Shown in pieces: positions 24,244-31,730 of a DNA stretch of 35,902 bases. The notes under the pieces were generated by a model. That model was not told the DNA's origin, ran no database searches, and saw nothing but the letters and a program-made list of their open reading frames with translations. How positions within the stretch are numbered: position 1 is the first letter of the stretch; each line of letters begins with the position of its first letter. A program made the position numbers and the translations under genes. The stretch is from an uncultured Elusimicrobiales bacterium (GTDB lineage: Bacteria; Elusimicrobiota; Elusimicrobia; Elusimicrobiales; Elusimicrobiaceae), in assembly GCA_910576915.1 (NCBI GenBank), contig CAJTJT010000014.1, positions 1 to 35,902 on the forward strand, in the 5' to 3' direction.

Positions 24244-24249
24244 TATAAT
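24244..24249 (+). promoter_or_regulatory. -10 element of a likely leaderless YiiX-like transcript
   Basis: Consensus TATAAT ends six bases before ATG 24256; no SD. Confidence 0.55.
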
Positions 24250-24255
24250 ATTTTT

Positions 24256-24888
24256 ATGAGAAAAATTTTATTTTGTGTTTTTTTGTTTGCGGCTTCATTT
24301 GCCAATGCGTTTGAGTTGAAAACGGGCGATTTGGTGTTCCAGGCCGGCCCGGGGAGCGATTTTGAGCGGACTATATCCGCCGCCACTTCAGGCCGGAAGA
24401 ATGTTCCGTTTACCCACGTTGGCGTGGCCGAACGCGGTTCCGACGGCGTATTTGTTTGGGAGGCCTCTCCGCAAGGCGGTGTAAAGCGTACGCCGCTGGA
24501 CGTATTTTTAGCGGAAGCGGCGGTGTGGGACGGCAAGCCTGCGGTGGAAGTGTTCCGCTTGAAACGGCGGTACCGTGCGCTGATTCCGGCAGCCATGGCG
24601 CGTATCCGCGCGTTGGAGGGCCGCCCGTATGATTTTTTATTTTTGCCGGATAACGAGGCCTATTATTGCAGTGAACTTGTTCAGACGGCGTTTTTGGACG
24701 GGCACGGCGCGTTTTTATTCCCGTCCGCCCCGATGAGTTTTGCGGATAAAGAAACGGGCCGCGTTTCGCCGCTGTGGGTTTCTTATTTTTCGGCGCGCGG
24801 CGCGGCGGTGCCGGAGGGCGTGCCGGGAACCAACCCGGGGGATATGTCTAAATCCGGCGTATTAAAAAGCGTACACCGATATTTTTAG
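24256..24888 (+). CDS. Exported YiiX/NlpC-P60-type permuted papain-fold hydrolase
   Basis: 210 aa from ATG 24256, where a signal peptide begins (MRKILFCVFLFAASFANA); the longer frame overlaps the divergent gene and is rejected. LKTGDLVFQAG, then the His motif FTHVGVAE, and later RPYDFLFLPDNEAYYCSELVQTAF with the Cys nucleophile give the permuted His-before-Cys order of the YiiX/C92 family. Substrates in this family are amide or thioester bonds, often in peptidoglycan or lipids; not determinable here. Confidence 0.82.
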   Translation: MRKILFCVFLFAASFANAFELKTGDLVFQAGPGSDFERTISAATSGRKNVPFTHVGVAERGSDGVFVWEASPQGGVKRTPLDVFLAEAAVWDGKPAVEVFRLKRRYRALIPAAMARIRALEGRPYDFLFLPDNEAYYCSELVQTAFLDGHGAFLFPSAPMSFADKETGRVSPLWVSYFSARGAAVPEGVPGTNPGDMSKSGVLKSVHRYF

Positions 24889-24969
24889 ATTGAATAAATG
24901 TTAGAAATAAAATAGGTGTGGGGCCCTCTGCGGTCCGCACACTGCGCGCCGCACCTTCCAGGCCAGCCA

Positions 24970-25207
24970 AAATGCCTGCCCCGGCAACTGTTGTTACGTG
25001 GCTAAGCGACATGTCCCCAACAGGGTGGCCCTGCTAATCAGAAGGGCGCGGGTCCTCACCGGACGGGCGACTGGGGATGGGCGGCTCGGTCTTGCAGACA
25101 GGCAGATATCCCCTTGAGTTGTTCCCATCTAATTGATAAGCACCGTCTATTACTAACCCCCGGTTAGGCCGGAATGCCTGTTCCCGGACGCTGCGTGCCG
25201 CCAGGGG
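24970..25207 (+). repeat. Conserved upstream module, copy 4, with ~120-bp insertion
   Basis: 24970-25070 matches 16221-16310 (GCCTGCCCCGGCAA, TTGTTACGTGGCTAAGC, CTAATCAGA.GGGCGCGG). About 110 bp of unmatched sequence follows, then GCCGCCAGGGG, which matches the end of copy 2 just before its T12 box. The 462-nt gap 24889-25350 otherwise holds no gene. Confidence 0.5.
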
Positions 25208-25232
25208 TTGACCCGTTTTTTTTTTTTGATAT
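25208..25232 (+). promoter_or_regulatory. T12 box 4 (upstream of pilin 25351)
   Basis: TTGACCCG, twelve T (25216-25227), GATAT (the only copy without GATAA); 123 nt before the start codon. Confidence 0.7.
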
Positions 25233-25237
25233 TATAG

Positions 25238-25328
25238 GTCATCCCGTAATGTTTCTGTACGGAATCTACTGAATATAGTTTGTTTTGTTAAAAAAGGTAG
25301 ATTCTGAGCGGAAACTTCTCGGGATGAC
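25238..25328 (+). repeat. Inverted pair of 29-bp REP-like units in the leader of pilin 25351
   Basis: Units 25238-25266 and 25300-25328 face each other. GTCATCCCG (25238-25246) pairs with CGGGATGAC (25320-25328), and an inner GAATCTAC pairs with GTAGATTC, closing the leader just before the SD. Confidence 0.7.
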
Positions 25329-25350
25329 TTTTTTGATGGGAGAAATAGAC

Positions 25351-25899
25351 ATGAAAGGTTTTACGCTTATCGAGTTGCTAGTGGTTGTATTAATCATTGG
25401 AATCTTATCTGCCGTGGCGCTGCCACAATATCAAAAAACGGTGTGGCGCAGCCGTGCTGCCGAAATGAAAACCCAAGTCCGCGCATTGGCGCAGGCGCAG
25501 CAGAGTTATTATTTGGCTAACGGAACATACCCTCGTTCCCAAAATATCTACGATTTGGATTTGTCTTATTCCGGGTGGGAACAGTTAGGGGTTTGTGGAT
25601 TGGCCTCAACCTCTATTTCCGCTGGAAAAAATCCGAATTATGTGCTGGTTTTGCATAACACCGGCACGGACACGAATCCGGGTATGCGTGTTTCGTCGGC
25701 GGTGTGGGCGGACGGTCCTTATGTTTGCAGCGGATTGGCGTATATACATTCTATGCCGGGAACTTCTGATTCGCTGCAAGATAAAATCTATTGCTGGTAC
25801 AGAGCCGGAGGCGGCGGAAAAAACTGGTGTACGTCTGTTTGGGGAGCCAAAAACAGTGTGGTGGGGGCAGAAGGATGGTGGGCTTACGAGTTACCTTGA
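25351..25899 (+). CDS. Type IV pilin-like protein
   Basis: 182 aa from ATG 25351 (SD GGGAGA); the in-frame extension to 25285 is inside the REP pair. Leader MKG, then FTLIELLVVVLIIGILSAVALPQYQKTVWRSR. Tail cysteines: CGLASTSIS, YVCSGLAY, IYCWYRAGGGGKNWCTSVWGAK, the last fitting the conserved C-x(n)-C-[TKQR]-S pattern. Tryptophan-rich C-terminus. Its leader and first codons are nearly identical to those at 26811-26937, indicating recent duplication. Confidence 0.88.
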   Translation: MKGFTLIELLVVVLIIGILSAVALPQYQKTVWRSRAAEMKTQVRALAQAQQSYYLANGTYPRSQNIYDLDLSYSGWEQLGVCGLASTSISAGKNPNYVLVLHNTGTDTNPGMRVSSAVWADGPYVCSGLAYIHSMPGTSDSLQDKIYCWYRAGGGGKNWCTSVWGAKNSVVGAEGWWAYELP

Positions 25900-26078
25900 T
25901 TGGTTGTGTTAACTAATAGCAAGCCCCTTTGGCTGACCCCTCACAAACCCAACATCTATTGTATCTTACACCGTGGGAAGCCTCGTAAGTGAACAGGCGT
26001 GGCAGGTACTTGAAAACGCCAGTGTGTCCCCAGTTATACTGAGGAATAGTCCTTCTATTTCCAAAAAATACTTGGGCC

Positions 26079-26103
26079 TTGACCCGTTTTTTTTTTTTGA
26101 TAA
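26079..26103 (+). promoter_or_regulatory. T12 box 5 (upstream of pilin 26142)
   Basis: TTGACCCG, twelve T (26087-26098), GATAA; 43 nt before the start codon. No leader stem is seen. Confidence 0.7.
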
Positions 26104-26141
26104 ACTGGGGATAATTCTGAGCAGTAGGGGGGATATGTCCT

Positions 26142-26705
26142 ATGTGTCAAAAAGTCGTCATCCCGGCACGCTGCGTGATGCCGGAGCCGGGAGCCAATAA
26201 AATTGGGTTTACCTTAATAGAGTTGCTCGTCGTTGTATTAATTATCGGAATCTTATCCGCCGTTGCACTGCCGCAATATACAAAAGCAGTTAAAAAATCC
26301 CGTGCGGCGGGCGTGTTGCCGTACATGAAAGAAGCTCAAAATGCGCGCCAGTTATATTTTATGTCCAATGGCACTTATACCAGCAACTTTAGAGAGTTGG
26401 ATATGGACTTGGAAGGTTTTGAGAATGGCCCTGTAACTTCGGACGGTTCGCGCATTTCGCGGGGAGCCGGGGCTTCTCAGCTTACTCTTCAAATTTACGG
26501 CAACGGCGTTTTAGCCGCTTATTCTGGTGATTTTTTTAACAGTGGTTTTGGCGGATACGGAATGAAGCGGGACAGTGATGTCGTTTATTGCGCCGAATAC
26601 GCTTGCCATGCGGTGGAGGTGGGGTCTTTTTGCCGTAGTGTGATGGGAACTTCCGCCACCCCTGTTTTGAATACTTATTGTGTACGACTGTTTGAATTAC
26701 CCTAA
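26142..26705 (+). CDS. Type IV pilin-like protein with REP-derived long leader
   Basis: 187 aa. ATG 26142 has AGGGGGG about ten bases upstream. The leader is 22 residues (MCQKVVIPARCVMPEPGANK then IG) before FTLIELLVVVLIIGILSAVALPQYTKAVKKSR, instead of 3-8 in the others, because 26157-26188 is a REP-like palindrome (GTCATCCCGGCA...TGATGCCGG) read in frame. A second ATG in frame at 26178 would give a shorter leader but has no SD. Tail: VVYCAEYACHAVEVGSFCRSVMG. Confidence 0.82.
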   Translation: MCQKVVIPARCVMPEPGANKIGFTLIELLVVVLIIGILSAVALPQYTKAVKKSRAAGVLPYMKEAQNARQLYFMSNGTYTSNFRELDMDLEGFENGPVTSDGSRISRGAGASQLTLQIYGNGVLAAYSGDFFNSGFGGYGMKRDSDVVYCAEYACHAVEVGSFCRSVMGTSATPVLNTYCVRLFELP

Positions 26706-26727
26706 ATTTTTACAACATTATATAATC

Positions 26728-26760
26728 CCCGGTCTGTTTGTTAAGACCGGGTTTTTTTTG
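26728..26760 (+). terminator. Intrinsic terminator after pilin 26142
   Basis: CCCGGTCT / AGACCGGG stem and eight T. It is separate from the T12 box that follows at 26780. Confidence 0.85.
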
Positions 26761-26779
26761 TTCAGAGGCTTCGGGGGGC

Positions 26780-26804
26780 TTGTATCGTTTTTTTTTTTTG
26801 ATAA
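26780..26804 (+). promoter_or_regulatory. T12 box 6 (upstream of pilin 26924)
   Basis: TTGTATCG, twelve T (26788-26799), GATAA; 124 nt before the start codon. Confidence 0.7.
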
Positions 26805-26810
26805 ACTAAA

Positions 26811-26901
26811 GTCATTCTGTAATGTTTCTGTACGGGAACTACTAAATATAGTTTATTTTGTTAAAAAGGGTAGATCCTGAGCGGAAACTTCTCGGAATGA
26901 C
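26811..26901 (+). repeat. Inverted pair of 29-bp REP-like units in the leader of pilin 26924
   Basis: Units 26811-26839 and 26873-26901. GTCATTCTG pairs with CGGAATGAC. Compared with 25238-25328, a C-G pair has become T-A and another C-G has become T-G, so pairing is retained despite sequence change. Confidence 0.7.
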
Positions 26902-26923
26902 TTTTTTGATGGGAGAAATAGAC

Positions 26924-27481
26924 ATGAAAGGTTTTACGCGTTGCTGTCATTCTGAAACCCTGCGGGCTGCCGTTTCAGGATCCAGTAAAAAAGGTTTTAC
27001 TTTAATAGAGTTGTTAGTCGTTGTATTAATTATCGGAATCTTATCTGCCGTTGCACTGCCTCAATATCAAAAGGCGGTTGGCCGGGCCAGATATACTCAA
27101 GCGCAGACGCTGCTCGAAAGTTTGTATAAGGCCGAGCAGGTATATTATATGGCCAACGGCGCTTATACAACGCACTTTTCTGATTTGGATATAGACGTTC
27201 CAAATAAGCAAAAGATACAGGAGCAGAACGATGGGGATAAATATATAGAGAAATGGGGGAGTTGCCATTTGCACAATACAGGATATGGGCAATGTAACAT
27301 AAAAATAGGAACTGGAGAGGTGTGGTATATGCGGCATTGGCGGCCCGGCGTACTCCCACCTGCTTGTTGGGTATATCCCCGTGATAACCAGCAAGGACGT
27401 GATTTATGCCGTACTATGACGGGACATAACGAGGAGGCGTCGCATCCTAGCCGTGGACAATATGCAATTTATTATTTTTAG
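26924..27481 (+). CDS. Type IV pilin-like protein with REP insertion in its leader
   Basis: 185 aa from ATG 26924 (GGGAGA SD). It starts MKGFT like its neighbour at 25351, then runs through RCCHSETLRAAVSGSSK before repeating KGFT and entering the normal LIELLVVVLIIGILSAVALPQYQKAV helix. The extra 63 bases contain a REP-like palindrome (26946-26983) bounded by 11-bp direct repeats AAAGGTTTTAC (26927-26937, 26990-27000). Reading frame is kept. Tail cysteines ACWVYPRDNQQGRDLCRTMTG fit the shared motif. The cleavage site KKG/FTLIE is intact, so it may still be processed. Confidence 0.82.
   Translation: MKGFTRCCHSETLRAAVSGSSKKGFTLIELLVVVLIIGILSAVALPQYQKAVGRARYTQAQTLLESLYKAEQVYYMANGAYTTHFSDLDIDVPNKQKIQEQNDGDKYIEKWGSCHLHNTGYGQCNIKIGTGEVWYMRHWRPGVLPPACWVYPRDNQQGRDLCRTMTGHNEEASHPSRGQYAIYYF
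26927..27000 (+). repeat. REP-like insertion with 11-bp direct repeats inside pilin leader
   Basis: Direct repeats at 26927-26937 and 26990-27000 flank 52 bp holding GTCATTCTGAAAC...GTTTCAGGATCC. Total gain 63 bp, a multiple of three. Confidence 0.75.
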
Positions 27482-27496
27482 CTGTTACAACGTAAT

Positions 27497-27609
27497 ATAA
27501 GAAAACCCCCGGTTCGCTTACGCTTGCCGGGGGCTTTTCATCCTATCGTAAATTACTTAACGATTTTTTCAGCCGGTTCAATAGCCGCGAGTTGTTTGTA
27601 CAAATCGCG
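27497..27609 (-). pseudogene. Duplicated 3' end of the PFOR gene plus its terminator
   Basis: 113 bp copied from 27622-27734, 125 bp away, with four differences. It contains the terminator hairpin and the last PFOR codons (DLYKQLAAIEPAEKIVK and stop). The three differences in the coding part are all third-position synonymous changes. Confidence 0.85.
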
Positions 27610-27621
27610 GCCGTTTTGGGG

Positions 27622-27665
27622 ATAAGAAAACCCCCGGTTCGCTTGCGCTTGCCGGGGGCTTTTCA
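27622..27665. terminator. Terminator hairpin of PFOR (second copy at 27497)
   Basis: CCCCCGG / CCGGGGG stem followed by CTTTTC on plus and AAAAC on minus; usable by PFOR and, in the first copy, by pilin 26924. Confidence 0.7.
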
Positions 27666-27677
27666 TCCTATCGTAAA

Positions 27678-30600
27678 TTACTTAACGATTTTTTCAGCCG
27701 GTTCGATGGCCGCGAGTTGTTTATACAAATCGCGTCTCCAGGCGTATTCCGATTCAGCGCGTTTGATAAGCTCTTTCGCCAGTTCCGGATTGTCTCTCAT
27801 CAAGCCTTTGAAGCGGTTTTCGCCGCTCATATAATCGGCCAACGGGAGCGTCGGCGCGCCCAAGGGGCTGTCGACGTGCAAGGGGTTCTTGCCTTCGTAG
27901 CGGGCCTCGGGGTTGAAGCGGTACAGAATCCAGCGTCCGGCCTGTACGGCTCTCTTGGCTTCGCCCATACCTTTGGACATATCGATACCGTGCGCGATGC
28001 AGTGCGCGTAGGCGATGACCAAGGCCGGACCGTCGTAAGCGTCGGCTTCCGCCAAGGCTTGGATGGTCTGGTTCATGTTCGCGCCCATGGCTACCTGCGC
28101 CACATAGATGTTGCCGTAGGTCATCGCAATCATACCGAGGTCTTTTTTCGGCATCGTTTTGCCGCCCGCGGCGAACAAGGCTTTCGCGCCTAAAGGCGTA
28201 GCTTTGGACATCTGTCCGCCGGTGTTGGAGTACACTTCCGTATCCAGCACCAAGATTTTGATGTTCTTGCCGCTGGCGAGGACGTGGTCCAAACCGCCGT
28301 AGCCGATATCGTAGGCCCAGCCGTCACCGCCCAAAATCCAGACGGATTTGCGGACGAGGTAATCAGCCAAGCTGAGCAGGCGTTTGCAGGTTTCGCAGCC
28401 GTTTTCGGCGCCTTTGTTCAAGATAGCTTTCAGTTCCGCCACGCGCGCACGTTGTTCTTCCACGCCCGCGTCGGTGGTTTGGTCGGCGTTTAAGAGCGCG
28501 TCAATCAAGGCCGCGTGTTCTTTCAGGCCGCCTTCTTTCGCTTCGGCGAGGAGGGCTTTGGCGTCGTGGTTTAACTGGTCAAACGCCAAGCGCATACCGA
28601 GGCCGAATTCCGCGTTGTCTTCGAACAGGGAGTTCGCCCACGCCGGACCTTTGCCGTCGTCGCGTTTGCAGTAAGGCGTGGTGGGCAGGTTGCCGCCGTA
28701 AATGGAGGAGCAGCCCGTTGCGTTGGCCACGGCCAAGCGGTCGCCGAACAGCTGGGTCAACAGTTTGACGTACGGCGTTTCGCCGCAGCCCGCGCACGCG
28801 CCGGAGAATTCAAACAAGGGGCGTTTCATCTGGGAGCCTTTGACGGATTCTTTTTTCGTTTTCACGTCGGCTTGTTTCAGGCCCAAGAAGAACGCGTAGT
28901 TGTCGATTTCGTCCTCGCGCACGGACAGCTGGTGTACCATAGAGAGGGCTTTCTTTTCCGGATTTTCTTTGTTTTTGGCGGGGCAGTTGTATACGCACGC
29001 GCCGCAGCCGGTGCAGTCCTCTACCGCTACCTGTACGGTGAATTTGAGTCCGGCCAAATCGGCTTTGCCGTCGGCGGATTTAAAGGTTTTCGGAGCGTCT
29101 TTCAAGGCCGCGCCGTCGTACGCTTTAATGCGGATTGCGGCGTGCGGGCAGACCATAGAGCAGAAACCGCACTGGATGCACGTATTGGGATCCCATTGCG
29201 GAACCATAATGGCGATGTTGCGTTTTTCGTACTGGGTGGTTCCCGTCGGATACACGCCGCCTTCCGGCATGGCGGAGGTGGGCAGCTTGTCGCCGCGGCC
29301 GGCAATCATTTCGCCCAGCACTTCTTTTACGAACGCGGGGGCTTCGGCCGGGACCGGGGCTTTGGTGTGCAGTTTGGAAGAAACTTCAGCCGGATATTTT
29401 ACTTCGTGCAGGCCCGCCAGAGCGGCGTCCACGGCTTTGTAGTTCTTCTGTACGATTTCTTCGCCTTTTTTGGAATAGGTTTTTTTGATGGCTTCTTTAA
29501 TGTCGGCGATGGCTTTTTCGGCCGGGATTACGCCCGCGATGCCGAAGAAGGCCGTCTGCATGATGGTGTTGGTGCGGCTGCCCATGCCGGTTTTGAGCGC
29601 AATTTCGGAAGCGTCAATGACGTACACTTTCAGTTTGCGGTCGATGATAATTTTCTGCACTTCGGCGGTAAGGTGGTTCCACACTTCGTCCGCGCCGTAA
29701 GGAGAGTTGATGAGTACGGTGGCGCCTTCTTTGGCGGAACCGAGCACGTCGTATTTATCCAAGAAGTCGAACATGTGTACGCCGATGAAATCAGCCGATT
29801 GGATGAGGTAAGGCGCGCGGATGTAGTTCTTGCCGAAGCGGATGTGGGAAGTCGTCATCGAGCCGGATTTTTTGGAGTCGTAGACGAAATACCCTTGGGC
29901 GAAGAAGCCGTTGGCGCTGATGATTTTCATCGTGTTTTTGTTGGCGCCTACGGTGCCGTCGGAACCCAAACCGTAGAAGAGCGCGGCGAAAATATCATTG
30001 CCGGATTTGGTGGCCAGTTTGGCTTCGGGCAGGGATTTGCCGGTCAAATCGTCGTTAATGCCGACGACGAAATCTTTAATCGGTTCGTCTTTGGCCAGGT
30101 TGTCAAACACAGCTTTGACGTGGGACGGCGTAAAATCTTTGGAGCCGATACCGTAGCGGCCGCCGATGATGAGCGGGGTAGCCGGGAATTTGGCTTTGGC
30201 TTCTTTGGTTAAGAAAGCCGCGCAGACGTCCTGGAACAACGGTTCGCCCATGGAGCCGGGTTCTTTGGTGCGGTCCATAACGGCGATTTTTTTGACCGTA
30301 GCCGGAATGACGCGCACGAAATCTTCGATAGAGAAGGGGCGGAACAATTTGATTTTGAGTACGCCCACTTTTTCGCCCGCCATGCTTTCCACGGCGTTTT
30401 GGGCCACGTCCGCGCCGGAACCCATGATGACCACGAGTCTTTCGGCGTCTTCGGCGCCAAAGTATTGGAAGAGGTCGTATTTGCGGCCGGAGATTTTTTC
30501 AAATTTGGCCATTTCTTCTTTTACGATAGCGGGTACGGCGTTGTAGAATTTGTTGACGGCTTCGCGGGCCTGGAAGTACACGTCCGGGTTGGCGGCGGTA

Positions 30601-31247
30601 CCGCGCACGGTGGGGTGTTCCGGGTTTAAGCCGCGGGATTTGTGCTCGGCCACGAGTTCGTCGTTAATCATTTCTTTCATCTGTTCTTTGGACAGGGGTT
30701 CCACCATGTTCAGTTCGTGGCTGGTGCGGAAACCGTCAAAGAAGTGCACAAAAGGCACGCGGGCGCGCAGCGTGGCGGACTGCGAGATTAAGGCCATATC
30801 CATGGCTTCCTGCGGGTTATCGGAGCAGAGCATGGCCCAGCCGGTCTGGCGGACGGCCATAACGTCGGAATGATCGCCGAAGATGGACAACGCCGTGGTG
30901 GCGATGGCGCGCGCGGACACGTGGAACACGGTGGGCGTCAGTTCGCCGGCGATTTTGTACATATTCGGAATCATCAGTAACAAGCCCTGGGAGGCGGTGA
31001 AAGTGGTGGTCAGCGCGCCGGCGGTTAAGGAACCGTGCACCGCACCGGAAGCGCCGCCTTCGGACTGCAGCTCGCTCACGGACGGGACGTTGCCCCAAAT
31101 GTTGGTTTCGCCTTTGGCGCTTTTCGCGTCGCAGATTTCACCCATCGTGGAGGACGGGGTAATCGGGTAAATAGCGATTACTTCGTTGGTGGCATGGGCG
31201 ACGTGGGATACTGCGCCGTTGCCGTCCATAGCAACTAGTTTAGCCAT
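27678..31247 (-). CDS. nifJ: Pyruvate:ferredoxin (flavodoxin) oxidoreductase
   Basis: 1189 aa, full length for the single-chain homodimeric enzyme. It converts pyruvate and CoA to acetyl-CoA, CO2 and reduced ferredoxin, central to fermentative metabolism. Domain order: N-terminal pyruvate-binding domain (GNGAVSHVAHATNEVIAIYPITPSS), transketolase-like domains (GRYGIGSKDFTP), EKR region, two [4Fe-4S] motifs (CIQCGFCSMVCP, CTGCGACVYNCP), then the TPP domain with CAGCGETPYVKLLTQLFG, NATGCSSIYGG and LGGDGWAYDIGYGG. AAAGGAGA precedes the ATG and a well-spaced promoter lies at 31337-31365. A long antisense open frame (28872-30212) is a codon-bias shadow. Confidence 0.97.
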   Translation of the reverse strand: MAKLVAMDGNGAVSHVAHATNEVIAIYPITPSSTMGEICDAKSAKGETNIWGNVPSVSELQSEGGASGAVHGSLTAGALTTTFTASQGLLLMIPNMYKIAGELTPTVFHVSARAIATTALSIFGDHSDVMAVRQTGWAMLCSDNPQEAMDMALISQSATLRARVPFVHFFDGFRTSHELNMVEPLSKEQMKEMINDELVAEHKSRGLNPEHPTVRGTAANPDVYFQAREAVNKFYNAVPAIVKEEMAKFEKISGRKYDLFQYFGAEDAERLVVIMGSGADVAQNAVESMAGEKVGVLKIKLFRPFSIEDFVRVIPATVKKIAVMDRTKEPGSMGEPLFQDVCAAFLTKEAKAKFPATPLIIGGRYGIGSKDFTPSHVKAVFDNLAKDEPIKDFVVGINDDLTGKSLPEAKLATKSGNDIFAALFYGLGSDGTVGANKNTMKIISANGFFAQGYFVYDSKKSGSMTTSHIRFGKNYIRAPYLIQSADFIGVHMFDFLDKYDVLGSAKEGATVLINSPYGADEVWNHLTAEVQKIIIDRKLKVYVIDASEIALKTGMGSRTNTIMQTAFFGIAGVIPAEKAIADIKEAIKKTYSKKGEEIVQKNYKAVDAALAGLHEVKYPAEVSSKLHTKAPVPAEAPAFVKEVLGEMIAGRGDKLPTSAMPEGGVYPTGTTQYEKRNIAIMVPQWDPNTCIQCGFCSMVCPHAAIRIKAYDGAALKDAPKTFKSADGKADLAGLKFTVQVAVEDCTGCGACVYNCPAKNKENPEKKALSMVHQLSVREDEIDNYAFFLGLKQADVKTKKESVKGSQMKRPLFEFSGACAGCGETPYVKLLTQLFGDRLAVANATGCSSIYGGNLPTTPYCKRDDGKGPAWANSLFEDNAEFGLGMRLAFDQLNHDAKALLAEAKEGGLKEHAALIDALLNADQTTDAGVEEQRARVAELKAILNKGAENGCETCKRLLSLADYLVRKSVWILGGDGWAYDIGYGGLDHVLASGKNIKILVLDTEVYSNTGGQMSKATPLGAKALFAAGGKTMPKKDLGMIAMTYGNIYVAQVAMGANMNQTIQALAEADAYDGPALVIAYAHCIAHGIDMSKGMGEAKRAVQAGRWILYRFNPEARYEGKNPLHVDSPLGAPTLPLADYMSGENRFKGLMRDNPELAKELIKRAESEYAWRRDLYKQLAAIEPAEKIVK

Positions 31248-31336
31248 AGTAGAGAAGTCTCCTTTTGCGTAATGTTAAAACGGTAAAACGCCGCGCAAAA
31301 ACGCGGCAGCCCGGAGGGGCACTCCGGCTTGTATAT

Positions 31337-31365
31337 ATTGTATAACTTTGGGTTGTATTTGGCAA
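31337..31365 (-). promoter_or_regulatory. Sigma70-type promoter of the PFOR gene
   Basis: On the minus strand TTGCCA (31365-31360), exactly 17 bp, TACAAT (31342-31337). Confidence 0.65.
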
Positions 31366-31406
31366 ACGCGGAGGATGGAACGGCTGAACTTATCTTTCGG
31401 TTTGCG

Positions 31407-31441
31407 CACAAGGGACGAAAAGATTGTTTTCGTCCCTTGTG
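31407..31441. repeat. Perfect 15-bp palindromic stem in the PFOR-pilin gap
   Basis: CACAAGGGACGAAAA pairs perfectly with 31427-31441 around a 5-nt loop. It could be a terminator-like relic or operator. The 483-nt gap 31248-31730 otherwise holds the PFOR promoter and a T12 box and no convincing gene. Confidence 0.5.
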
Positions 31442-31673
31442 TCTTTTCAGGATAAACAATTTTCCAAAACCTGCCGTCTTGCGCGTACCTTGGGGCTTAC
31501 GTAATTACCACTACGCCGCGCCCCAACTTGTCCGTGCAATACGGAGCGGTTTTGAAAAATCATATAACCTTCTACGGTGTTATTCTAATCTAAAATCAGC
31601 CAATGCGGGGCAATGTTATTCTGTACTGCACGGCGTGTTTTGGCGGTCCGTTTTTTTTGTTCCCGATAAGGGG

Positions 31674-31698
31674 TTGATTCGTTTTTTTTTTTTGATAA
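31674..31698 (+). promoter_or_regulatory. T12 box 7 (upstream of pilin 31731)
   Basis: TTGATTCG, twelve T (31682-31693), GATAA; 37 nt before the start codon, the shortest spacing, with no leader stem. Confidence 0.7.
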
Positions 31699-31730
31699 CA
31701 TAGGGGCAATTCATATAGAGGGGGTGTCCC

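Noticed and set aside
16408..26901. CRISPR array from repeated 29-bp units
   Set aside because: Units are palindromic, occur in inverted pairs with similar spacers at dispersed sites, and there are no regularly spaced unique spacers or cas genes.
28872..30212. 446-aa open frame antisense to PFOR
   Set aside because: Composition is the mirror of a strongly biased coding strand, with Phe/Gly/Val-rich low-complexity translation and no start context; PFOR on the other strand is certain.
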